DNA of 64,000 nt from the NCBI RefSeq assembly GCF_902364945.1, contig NZ_CABJFS010000004.1:1-64000 (forward strand), given 5' to 3'. A program made the translations under genes and the position numbers. This document shows positions 26,074-33,624 of this stretch, piece after piece (position 1 is the first letter of the stretch; every line of letters starts with the position of its first letter). The notes beneath the pieces are model-generated. The model did no database searches. It was not told where the DNA came from and worked only from the letters and a program-made list of their open reading frames with translations. The stretch comes from Collinsella aerofaciens. Lineage in GTDB: Bacteria > Actinomycetota > Coriobacteriia > Coriobacteriales > Coriobacteriaceae.

Positions 26074-26110
26074 AACCTGCCAAAATAAACCTGTCCCTTT
26101 TTGGCAGGTT
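26074..26110. repeat. Inverted repeat B inside the Shango-like operon
   Basis: AACCTGCCAAAA (26074-26085) and TTTTGGCAGGTT (26099-26110) are exact reverse complements around a loop containing CTGTCCC. The right arm reaches into the stop codon of the ATPase gene, so on the minus strand the hairpin sits immediately before the helicase gene. It could attenuate or protect the transcript. The GGGACAG loop motif recurs at 11968-11998. Confidence 0.62.
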
Positions 26111-27413
26111 AGATGGTGAATTCGGCGAAGTTGCGGTTGCCGTCTGCGGTGCCGGTGTCGCCTGTTGCAGCTGGCGGCGCCAGCGTGACGCCGCCGACGC
26201 TTTGCAGCAACTCAGCCACGTTTGCATCGGGATTCTGGCACAGGATATCGAGCAGCTCGATAAAGTCACGGATGACCTCACGCGGCGTCAGATGCGTGTC
26301 TGCTCCCACACGACCGAACTCGATCTTGAGGAAGTCTACCAAGTCGTTCTCGGTAAGCGTGGGCGTCCAGCCAAAGTAGCCAGCATGGATCTGCATGAGT
26401 TTTTCGATCAGCACCAGCAACTCCTCGTAGGTGAGTGGCTGCAGGCGGATGATGGGCGCGAGCATGTCCTTAAGATCCTCGCGTGCAAAGCGGCCTTGAG
26501 CGAGTCGGCTGCGCAGGGCCTCGTAGGAGAACACGCCACGGCGGCGGTCTTCGATGGAGGTTGGCGTGCCGCCCATGATCATGCCCAGGTACTGCGCCTT
26601 GCCCTGGAGCGTGTCGTTGTACATGGTCAGGATCTTCTCGTAGTTGTATTGGCGTGTGATGGCGTTGGGAATCTTATACAGATTCACGAGCTCGTCGATG
26701 AGCACCAGCATGCCCTTGTAGCCGCTGCAGACCAAAAAGCGCGCAATGAGTTTGACGTAGTCGTACCAGTCATCGTCGCTGATGATGGTTGAGGACCCCA
26801 GTTCGGCGCGAGCCTCGCTCTTGGTGCGGTATTCGCCGCGGATCCATTTGGTCACGCGGCTCATAGCTTCTTCGTCGCCCTCGGATACGGCCGCGCGGTA
26901 GCGGCGGAGCATGCGGGTGAAGTCAAAGCCGTGGACCATTTCCTCGAGCGGCGCCAGTTGGGCATTGACGGCAGGCTCGTCGGCATCGGCACACGAGGCG
27001 ACCCAGCGATCCAGGATAAGGTTGAGCGCACCGCCCTCGGGGCGCGTCTTGGTCGATATATTGCGGATGAGCTCGCGGTAGGTGGCAAGGCCCTGTCCCT
27101 GACCGCCCTGCAGGCGGCGCTCGGGCGACAGGTCGGCATCAGCGACGACGAATCCCTCGCCCATGGCGTGCGTGCGGATGGTCTGGAGCAAAAAGCTCTT
27201 GCCGGCGCCGTAACGACCGACCAGAAAGCGGAAGCTCGCGCCACCGTCGGCGATGAGACTCAGGTCGGTGAGCAGGGCGCGGATCTCGACCTCGCGCCCT
27301 ACGGTGATGTAAGGAAGGCCGATGCGCGGGACCACGCCGCCCTTGAGCGAGTTGAGAATGACGGCAGCGACGCGCTTGGGCACGCGGGGTGCTGCGGATG
27401 CGGTATCACTCAT
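26109..27413 (-). CDS. sngB: BrxD-like P-loop ATPase (DUF2791); SngB of a Shango-type defence operon
   Basis: A 434-residue AAA-type ATPase with Walker A GRYGAGKS (66-73) and Walker B LVLIDE (D240, E241). An arginine-rich sensor region (GGTPTSIEDRRRGVFSYEALRSRL) follows. The N-terminus (VILNSLKGGVVPRIGLPYITVGR) is characteristic of the DUF2791/BREX BrxD group. Its start overlaps the end of the TerB-domain gene by 8 bases (27406-27413), showing tight coupling. No other BREX gene is present, so I assign it to a Shango-like trio. Confidence 0.78.
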   Translation of the reverse strand: MSDTASAAPRVPKRVAAVILNSLKGGVVPRIGLPYITVGREVEIRALLTDLSLIADGGASFRFLVGRYGAGKSFLLQTIRTHAMGEGFVVADADLSPERRLQGGQGQGLATYRELIRNISTKTRPEGGALNLILDRWVASCADADEPAVNAQLAPLEEMVHGFDFTRMLRRYRAAVSEGDEEAMSRVTKWIRGEYRTKSEARAELGSSTIISDDDWYDYVKLIARFLVCSGYKGMLVLIDELVNLYKIPNAITRQYNYEKILTMYNDTLQGKAQYLGMIMGGTPTSIEDRRRGVFSYEALRSRLAQGRFAREDLKDMLAPIIRLQPLTYEELLVLIEKLMQIHAGYFGWTPTLTENDLVDFLKIEFGRVGADTHLTPREVIRDFIELLDILCQNPDANVAELLQSVGGVTLAPPAATGDTGTADGNRNFAEFTI

Positions 27414-29151
27414 GGTTTAGGTATCCTCTCACGTCTGCTTCGTAGTCCTCGATAATCTGCGGCCCTGCCGCGCCGAATTCGATAACGGTGTCTCCCATCA
27501 GGTCAAAGAGCGCCTCGTTGATGGTATCGACAAGCATGTCCTCACTCTTGCCCGACTGCGCCACCGCCGATGCCGTCTGCACTGCGTTTTGCTCGAGTAG
27601 TGCTCGAAGATAGGCGTCTGCGGCGGGATCGAGTGCGGACGCGGTGTCAGCGGACGTGGGTGCTGGTGCGAGGAGCGGGGCCACGACGCCAAACTGCTCG
27701 GTGGAGATGGTCGGCTCGCTAGCCTCGTCCTGCTGCATGGTCGTCGCGACTGGTTCGGCGATCGTGCCGGCCACGGGCTTGGCTTCCCGTCGTTCGGCAA
27801 CTGTCACCTCGGCATCCGCAAGCGTGCCGTCCTCGCGTTCCTCATCGATCAAAAGCGCTTCGCGCGTTTGCGCAGCGGCGTTCCGAATGTGCCCCAGCTG
27901 ACTCAGATCGATATCGATCTTGACGGGCTGGTGTGCGGCGTCCCACGAAAGCCATGCCACAATCTCGTCATCGATAATCTTGGCCAGATATTTGGGGACC
28001 TTTTCTTCCTTAAGGGGATGGGCGGGGTCCAGCGCCAGGCGTAGGCGTTGGTCGCAGGCGCGCATCATTTCACCGAGCTTGCTGCTCTTTTGCCTGCTGC
28101 CGTGGATACGCATGCATTCCCAAAAGCCGTTTTGGCAACGGTAGATATGGATAGGATTCAGGCGGTATTCGCAGTCCTCGTGGCGCTCGGGCGCAAAGAA
28201 TACGGCCGAGGCAAACATGGTGTAGGGCATGGCCGTCTCCTCCCCAAATAAACTCGCCACGATGCCGGTCTTTCGGTGCGTGTCATAGTAGCGCGCCATA
28301 CGGACATACACGGCGCATGCCACGTGGCGCAGATCGCAGTGGTGGCTGCGGTCGAGCCGCGAGTTACTTAGGTTGTACGTGGAGAGGGCGTTGATGGCGG
28401 CCATGAGTCGTTCCTCGCGCACCTCATCGGGCGGAAGGGGGAGCGTGGGCTCGGAGATTTTGCGACGCTTAGGGGTCTGGCCGGACGGTGCCGGTGCTGG
28501 TACAAGGTCTCGTGCCGCGCGCCGCAGCTCGATAAGGGCGTTATCGAACATGACGGTTTTAGAGTCGCGAAGCAGCTTGGGGTCGAGCCCGTGGAACACG
28601 GCGTAATCCTGCAGCCACACGCGCGCAAACCGGTCGATGCCGGGCTCGAAGGCGCGATAGACATCCCAAAAGGCCTTGATCTTGTTAAAACCATCGAGCG
28701 GATTATCTACGCCAATGCCGCAAATCAGCTCATAGAGATACAGAAAGGCAAAGGACGTAGACGTTTCCTCGACGGTTCCGCGGCGCACTTGGGTACGCCA
28801 GGTAAAGTAGCCGCGCAACTGTCGATCGCTCATGGCATTGTAGGTGGGAAAGTACGACTTAAAGGTGCCGTTGTAGGGGCAGTCGTCCTCAAAGTCGGCC
28901 ATCAGCAGGCCTTGGCGGTAGAAAAGCTCGGCTTCCGAAAGCCAACGACCCGCGCCGCCCTTGGGGTCATCCTGCCAGCGCGATATCTCGCGCATTTTGC
29001 GGTACTGGTCGGGGAGGAAATTCTGCATCTGTCGGCCGGTTTTGAGAATCGGCTCGTCTGCGTAGATTTCGTTAGAGAAGCGGGCGGACTGATGGGTCCG
29101 GGCCTCGGCCATAATGCGCTCGATGAGCATCTTGATGTCCTGGTCGGCCAC
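27406..29151 (-). CDS. sngA: TerB N-/C-terminal domain protein; SngA of a Shango-type defence operon
   Basis: The 581-residue protein has a TerB-N region (about 60-270, with RGYFTWRTQVRRG and AFLYLYELICGIG). A central region and a C-terminal part (about 480-575) follow, the latter acidic and consistent with TerB-C. The TerB fold was named from tellurite resistance but occurs in several membrane- or nucleic-acid-associated defence modules. The GTG start follows AGGAGAAGCG. It is the first gene of the three-gene minus-strand operon. The exact role in Shango is not known to me, and activity here is untested. Confidence 0.72.
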   Translation of the reverse strand: MADQDIKMLIERIMAEARTHQSARFSNEIYADEPILKTGRQMQNFLPDQYRKMREISRWQDDPKGGAGRWLSEAELFYRQGLLMADFEDDCPYNGTFKSYFPTYNAMSDRQLRGYFTWRTQVRRGTVEETSTSFAFLYLYELICGIGVDNPLDGFNKIKAFWDVYRAFEPGIDRFARVWLQDYAVFHGLDPKLLRDSKTVMFDNALIELRRAARDLVPAPAPSGQTPKRRKISEPTLPLPPDEVREERLMAAINALSTYNLSNSRLDRSHHCDLRHVACAVYVRMARYYDTHRKTGIVASLFGEETAMPYTMFASAVFFAPERHEDCEYRLNPIHIYRCQNGFWECMRIHGSRQKSSKLGEMMRACDQRLRLALDPAHPLKEEKVPKYLAKIIDDEIVAWLSWDAAHQPVKIDIDLSQLGHIRNAAAQTREALLIDEEREDGTLADAEVTVAERREAKPVAGTIAEPVATTMQQDEASEPTISTEQFGVVAPLLAPAPTSADTASALDPAADAYLRALLEQNAVQTASAVAQSGKSEDMLVDTINEALFDLMGDTVIEFGAAGPQIIEDYEADVRGYLNHE

Positions 29152-29188
29152 CGCTTCTCCTCTCCTAACGCAGCTTCGGTGACCTCAT

Positions 29189-29197
29189 ATCATAGCA
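29189..29197 (-). promoter_or_regulatory. Possible extended -10 promoter of the Shango-like operon
   Basis: On the minus strand the spacer reads TGCTATGAT, an extended -10 element about 40 bases before the GTG start of the TerB-domain gene. No good -35 hexamer is seen. Confidence 0.3.
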
Positions 29198-29239
29198 CAG
29201 CATCAAACAGGTGTTCGAGATACTGCTGCGTAGATAGAT

Positions 29240-29956
29240 TTAGAACAGGAGGGCGTAGATGACGGCGATGACGACGGAGGGGAGCATATTGGCCGTGCGG
29301 AAGGTCTGAGGACGGATGAGGTTGACGCCGACGCAGAAGATGAGCATGGAGCCTACGAGCGAAAGGCTGTCGAGGGCTGCCGTGGTCATGATGGGGGAGA
29401 GTGCGCCGGCAAACAGTGTGATCGTCCCCTGGAACACGGCGACGGGCAGGGCGGAGAAGATGCAGCCGCGGCCAAGCGAGGCCGTCATGGTGCAGACGAT
29501 GATGCAGTCTAGCGCACCCTTGAGGGCGAGTGTGGACCAGTCGCCGAGCAGACCGTCTTGGATTGATCCCACGATAGCCATGGCACCGATGCAGACGGTC
29601 AGCGATGTCGAGACAAAAGCGTTGGTGAACTCGTTATCGCCCTCACTGCCAGTCTTGCGCTTGAGCCATTCGCCAAGGTTCTCGATGGCGGCTTCCAAGT
29701 TGACGGCCTCGCCGATGAGCGAACCGAGCGCAAATGAGACGATGAGCATGGTGGTACCGGTGGTCGACAGCGCCTTTCCATCGATGACGAGCATCTTTTG
29801 CATGGTGCCGCCCAGGCCGATAAACAGGACGCACAGCCCCGATGCTTTCATGAGCGTGTCTTGGATGCGCGGTGTAATGAAGCGGCCGCCCGCTAATCCC
29901 AAAAGACCGCCCGCAACTAAAAGCACAACGTTGATGATTGTTCCCAAGCCCGGCAT
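29240..29956 (-). CDS. DUF554 family membrane protein (YdfK/YqgA-like)
   Basis: A 238-residue protein with about six or seven hydrophobic helices beginning MPGLGTIINVVLLVAGGLLG. It has the family blocks GLCVLFIGLGGTMQ, GSLIGE near the middle and a DGLLGD loop. DUF554 proteins are inner-membrane proteins of unknown function, sometimes annotated as transporters. The ATG at 29956 is preceded by AGGAGGGCTC; a longer frame to 30025 is unconserved. It ends 88 bases before the TerB gene start region. Confidence 0.85.
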   Translation of the reverse strand: MPGLGTIINVVLLVAGGLLGLAGGRFITPRIQDTLMKASGLCVLFIGLGGTMQKMLVIDGKALSTTGTTMLIVSFALGSLIGEAVNLEAAIENLGEWLKRKTGSEGDNEFTNAFVSTSLTVCIGAMAIVGSIQDGLLGDWSTLALKGALDCIIVCTMTASLGRGCIFSALPVAVFQGTITLFAGALSPIMTTAALDSLSLVGSMLIFCVGVNLIRPQTFRTANMLPSVVIAVIYALLF

Positions 29957-30074
29957 GAGCCCTCCTGTATTGATGCCAACGTGGCAATCGTAGCAGAACG
30001 AAATGCGAGGCACATCGCGACTCATCTAATACGTTATATAAGTGGTATTAGGAATGATGCGCAGCATTTAAGTC

Positions 30075-31505
30075 TCAGGTGGTTGTCGGGACATAGGGAT
30101 AGTAGTCAAAGCGCAGTGTCATAAGCCGCTGTGGGGATTCAATAGCCGCAGCGATGATATTGGCATCACGGGCACGATCAAACCCTTCGAGTTCGATCTG
30201 ATACGAGACGTCTTGCATAATGTCCAGACGTCGCCAGGCTAGGAGTGTGTCGCCATCGAATTCCAGGGTCTTGCCTCCGTCTGGAGCAACGGCGTATAGA
30301 CGCAGTTTAGCGGTGGTTGCAGGGTCGACAACCGTGACCTTTTTAATTTCGTTTCGAGTATTCTTGGCGCCCAACAGGGTGAGCAGTGTTGGGGCCACGA
30401 CCTCGCCCGATGGCAAAAAGACGACTTCGATGGATTCGGGAAATGCGATGATGGCCGACTTGCGGACGGGCTGATTGGCGGCGGCAACTTCGATGTTCGC
30501 AGCGTCGATGACCTCCGTGTGGTCGAGCGCGGCAAGCACGCAGCAGTTGCCTTCATCGATCTCTTGAGGATCAGCAAACCTCAGACTGTCCGCGAGCTCG
30601 GGATCGCTTGGATCGGTAGCGGGCTCATTCGGTGCTTCGAAAGAAGCTGGGACGCTGTTTGTCGGCGACGGCGTGTCGCCCGCACCTGCTTCTTTGTCCG
30701 CGCTCTCTTCTTGTGTGGTTGCGTTGATGGGTTCGTCGTTTGAGGGGAGCGTCTTGGCGTCAAGCGCGGAGGGGAGAATTCCGATGGCTCCGGATCCGTT
30801 CCACTCCATTTCGAGAAGCGCCGGGTCGGCAAGAATGCGTTGCCTGCTTTGCGCGTGGGCATCGATTTCAATAGGGCCTGCCTCTATCCCTCGTGTAAGG
30901 CTGAGTGATCCGTCTGACTTCTCGAAATGAGCGTCTGTGTCTTTGGTGCTGACGGCGTAGAACAGCAGGGACGCTTCTCCCGCCGCGACGGCATCGGTGC
31001 CGGCTTTGGTCAGCTGCAACGATGCCGTGAATGAGAGGGTGGGCTGCGTGTCGTCTGCATTCGCGGCGGCGCAGCCCAGACATATACCGCCTCCTTTCTC
31101 GAAAAACGCACCGTCGAAGACGACCTTCGCTCCGTTCGCCGAGTCATCGACCGAAGCGATGTCGATGCGCAGCTCTAAATTGCATGGATCGCCATCTGCA
31201 TCGAGCACAACCGAGCGCCACGTGCAGACGGCGCACCCCGCCTGGGAGCCGTTTGCCTTGTTCGAACGATTGATATCCACGACTATCGAGCCGTCCGTAT
31301 TACGACGAAGGCATCCCGAGGTTGAGATTGCGGCCTGTGCGATCGAAAAACGCTTGCACGCAATGGCGCTCGACGGATTTGGTGCGGAGATTAGGGCTGC
31401 TGATAAGGAGTCTGCCATGACGGGAGTCGCCCAAGCGGCGACAGGCGTTCCGGTTGCGAGCGCGCCGCAGAGTGCGACGACGGGCAAAAGGTTCTTCGAT
31501 GCCAT
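30075..31505 (-). CDS. Secreted protein of unknown function
   Basis: A 476-residue protein with a classic signal peptide (MASKNLLPVVALCGALATG... AWATPVMA). A Cys-containing domain follows (about 45-160, with paired cysteines GCAVCTW and GGGICLGCAAA), then a Pro/Glu/Ser/Thr-rich linker (about 255-320) and a second beta-rich domain. No family is recognised. There is no LPXTG motif or terminal membrane helix, so it is probably secreted or held by another wall protein. The ATG follows AAGGAGACCCC. It is the last gene of a five-gene operon of surface proteins. Confidence 0.65.
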   Translation of the reverse strand: MASKNLLPVVALCGALATGTPVAAWATPVMADSLSAALISAPNPSSAIACKRFSIAQAAISTSGCLRRNTDGSIVVDINRSNKANGSQAGCAVCTWRSVVLDADGDPCNLELRIDIASVDDSANGAKVVFDGAFFEKGGGICLGCAAANADDTQPTLSFTASLQLTKAGTDAVAAGEASLLFYAVSTKDTDAHFEKSDGSLSLTRGIEAGPIEIDAHAQSRQRILADPALLEMEWNGSGAIGILPSALDAKTLPSNDEPINATTQEESADKEAGAGDTPSPTNSVPASFEAPNEPATDPSDPELADSLRFADPQEIDEGNCCVLAALDHTEVIDAANIEVAAANQPVRKSAIIAFPESIEVVFLPSGEVVAPTLLTLLGAKNTRNEIKKVTVVDPATTAKLRLYAVAPDGGKTLEFDGDTLLAWRRLDIMQDVSYQIELEGFDRARDANIIAAAIESPQRLMTLRFDYYPYVPTTT

Positions 31506-31523
31506 GGGGTCTCCTTAGCTAAT

Positions 31524-31805
31524 TTAGTGCGGCCTGTCCATGTTTTGTTTCTGGCTGCGTTTGATGTGCAGACCGAGGCCGGCGGTTCCTGCGCCTGCTG
31601 CTGTGGCGCCTGCTGCCAAGAGCCATCGTCTGTCGCCTGTCTGCGCCAACGGTTCCTCGCGGTCGCCGCGGTCGAGCTCCGAGAGGTCGACCGTCACTTG
31701 CGTGGCGGCCTGCGCCTGTTCTTGCTGGGCAAAGGCCATGGCTGGCCCAAACGCTAGGATGCTGACGGCGGCGGCCAGGGCGACGGCCTTATACCGTGTG
31801 CGCAC
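31524..31805 (-). CDS. Small sortase-type cell-wall protein (LAQTG motif)
   Basis: A 93-residue protein with a signal peptide (to about residue 26, FGPAMAFA), a short acidic mature part, a LAQTG sorting signal at 53-57, a hydrophobic helix and a KRSQK basic tail. That is the standard layout for sortase anchoring, although the mature part is only about 30 residues. I prefer GTG 31805, 14 bases before the upstream gene's stop; an ATG at 31835 gives a longer basic leader. A tiny wall-anchored protein beside larger secreted proteins may be an anchor or pilus base. Confidence 0.62.
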   Translation of the reverse strand: MRTRYKAVALAAAVSILAFGPAMAFAQQEQAQAATQVTVDLSELDRGDREEPLAQTGDRRWLLAAGATAAGAGTAGLGLHIKRSQKQNMDRPH

Positions 31806-32388
31806 CGGGCTCGACCGTCCAGGTGATCGTCGCAACCTGATCGCCTTCGCCGGTTACGCGGAAGATGTCGCGCGTGACGCGGGCGACGTTTCCGCTTGTC
31901 TTGAGCTTGATTTTGTCCGTGCCGCCGGCAATGCCCTGGTAGCCCATGTCGAAGGCTGCATTCTTGGAAAGATCGAGGCCCGTCCCCTGCATTGCGGCGC
32001 TGGCGTTCTGGAGCGCGCCGTCGGGGCCGACCTTAAAGTCGATGGAGTTCTGCGCGGTTCCGGCCTTGGCGTCGGCGGCAATGGTCCAGGTGTTCATGGC
32101 GTCGATCTTCACGTTGGTGACATGGATGCCGTAGGCCGAATGATTGTCGATGGTGGTCGCGTCTTCTGAGGGGCCCTGAAGCGTGCCGTCGGCCTTGGCG
32201 ACGAAGGGAATAACCGTCGGAACTTTGAACTCAACGTTGTCGATCTCGGTCCTGACCATTACCTTCGTGGTTCCAACGCGCCCGGCTGCCATAGCTGGCG
32301 TCGGGGCGGCGCCCATTGCGAGCGCGAGCGCGAGCCCTGTGCCCACGACGAGCGCTCTGACTCCGTTCATGTTCCTGGTGATGTCCAT
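31789..32388 (-). CDS. Secreted WxL-like or pilin-like surface protein
   Basis: A 199-residue protein with a signal peptide ending AAPTPAMA-AG and a beta-rich mature domain. Two blocks, NTWTIAADA and ATITWTVEP, resemble the paired WxL and W-x-V wall-binding motifs of WxL-domain proteins, but the match is partial. The ATG follows AAAGGAACGACC. Its stop overlaps the start of the LAQTG protein, so the two are coupled. Function unknown; a role in adhesion or wall structure is inferred from context. Confidence 0.6.
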   Translation of the reverse strand: MDITRNMNGVRALVVGTGLALALAMGAAPTPAMAAGRVGTTKVMVRTEIDNVEFKVPTVIPFVAKADGTLQGPSEDATTIDNHSAYGIHVTNVKIDAMNTWTIAADAKAGTAQNSIDFKVGPDGALQNASAAMQGTGLDLSKNAAFDMGYQGIAGGTDKIKLKTSGNVARVTRDIFRVTGEGDQVATITWTVEPGAHTV

Positions 32389-32477
32389 GGTCGTTCCTTT
32401 CTATTCGCCGCGGGCCGTCCCCGCGATGATTGGACGAATGCTGGTGAATTGCATGCGGTGCCGCGTCGGCCGGAAGG

Positions 32478-32987
32478 CTAGTTCTCGGCTTGCTCAACCC
32501 GTACCTTGACACGTGTCGGATTGCCGTGGCTGTCGAGGGTCTTGGCATCGAGTGCTTGGATCTCGATGTACGCCTCGCCTTCTTTGATGTCGCCGGCGGG
32601 GCACGTCTCGATTGTCTTGCCGGTCTCGACCACACCGGATTCGTACATGGTCTCGTCGTTTTGGATGACGCGGAATCGCTGGGGAAATTTATTGTCTTGG
32701 ACGTTTTGCACGTTGACGCGCAGCTTGCCGTCCTCCTGCAGCTGAGCGACCGGCGCGACCGAAATCGTCATCATGTTGTCGCGGACGATGGCGTCGAGCT
32801 CATCTTGGATTTCCTGACGCGTTTTGCCCTCGGCCGTCGTGACCGAAGCGCCCGCCTCGGGTACGGGCTGCGACTGCCAAGCGTATAGTCCTACGGCGAC
32901 AAGGGCACAGACGATGGCCAGACAGGCAGCGATGAGCTTCTTGCGACGCCCCAGGCCTGCAAAGTGGGGTGGCCTCTTCGCGCTCAT
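32478..32987 (-). CDS. Single-pass membrane protein with extracellular beta domain
   Basis: A 169-residue protein: a short cytoplasmic basic tail, a transmembrane helix at about 18-36 (LIAACLAIVCALVAVGLYAW), then an extracellular domain of about 120 residues with alternating beta-strand character. No family is recognised. ATG 32987 overlaps the upstream gene by 4 bases (ATGA), showing coupling. It precedes the WxL-like gene by 89 bases in the surface operon. Confidence 0.62.
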   Translation of the reverse strand: MSAKRPPHFAGLGRRKKLIAACLAIVCALVAVGLYAWQSQPVPEAGASVTTAEGKTRQEIQDELDAIVRDNMMTISVAPVAQLQEDGKLRVNVQNVQDNKFPQRFRVIQNDETMYESGVVETGKTIETCPAGDIKEGEAYIEIQALDAKTLDSHGNPTRVKVRVEQAEN

Positions 32988-33280
32988 GCGGCATCCTTGG
33001 CGGTATAGATGCGCGCAAAGGTTGACGGGTCCGCTCCAAAGAGCATGTGAAGCATCAGACGGCGCGAGTAGACGAGCTCGTCGAAGTCGGGAGGGAGCTC
33101 GATGTCGTGGATATGCGCGATGTGGTGGGCGAGCGCCGAGAACGACTCGGGGTCGCAGATCACATCGGTGGTAACGTGGTAGACCGTCGTATCGGGGAAT
33201 GCCTCTTCGTCGAAAGGCAGGAGATGGGGATCGTCGTCGACTTCGATGGCGATGCCGTACTGGGGCCAGTAATATGCCAT
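32984..33280 (-). CDS. Small acidic cytoplasmic protein of unknown function (98 aa)
   Basis: The protein has no signal peptide and is rich in Asp, Glu and His (VDDDPHLLPFDEEAFP, HHIAHIHDIELPPDFDEL). It opens the surface-protein operon, and its stop overlaps the next gene's start. The ATG follows AGGGAGGTTCCC. I recognise no domain. Confidence 0.58.
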   Translation of the reverse strand: MAYYWPQYGIAIEVDDDPHLLPFDEEAFPDTTVYHVTTDVICDPESFSALAHHIAHIHDIELPPDFDELVYSRRLMLHMLFGADPSTFARIYTAKDAA

Positions 33281-33624
33281 GGGAACCTCCCTGCTTCTGG
33301 GCCAAAACTTCTATCGGTTTTGGCTGTCGATGCCGACCGTATCAGCCGCTACTTGACCAATTTCTGACCAAATGCTTGACGGATTGGTGTCTCCGCAGGT
33401 AAAAGGCGGCAAAAAATACTCCAACTTTTTTCGAGTGACAATCGCGCGGTCGGCGACGGCGGGCCATATGTGTCAAAAGCATCGTCTGCCGAGGAAATCA
33501 AGCCGCTCGCCGAATTGCACGAACGTAAAAATCGCCAATTATGGAGACGGTCTCGAACACGTCGACGAAACGATGCGGTAACATCTCCCTGCAAACACTG
33601 TAGTTAGCTAAAGGGGGAGTTCGC
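33281..33624. promoter_or_regulatory. Divergent promoter region: surface operon / lactate oxidation operon
   Basis: This 344-base gap holds the promoters of two divergent operons. GCCAAAAC (33301-33308) and GTTTTGGC (33317-33324) form a perfect stem. Three TTGACC/CTGACC/TTGACG repeats lie at about 33353-33382, with ACCAAT (33356-33361) and ATTGGT (33383-33388) inverted around them; this looks like a regulator-binding cluster. GAGAC-G-GTCTC occurs at 33544-33554. I could not fix -10 boxes, and no ORF is credible here. Confidence 0.35.

Noticed and set aside
23548..29151. BREX type 2 system
   Set aside because: Only BrxD-like and BrxHI-like proteins are present. There is no pglX, pglZ, brxA, brxB or brxC, and the TerB-domain gene fits Shango better.
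27406..29151. Tellurite resistance determinant
   Set aside because: The TerB domain alone does not mean tellurite resistance; no terC, terD or terZ genes are present.
30075..33280. Classical sortase-assembled pilus operon
   Set aside because: No pilin-motif Lys, E-box, large adhesin or class C sortase is present; only one small LAQTG protein was found.
33281..33624. A tRNA gene or riboswitch in the divergent gap
   Set aside because: No cloverleaf or T-loop sequence could be found, and the hairpins present match no riboswitch core I know.
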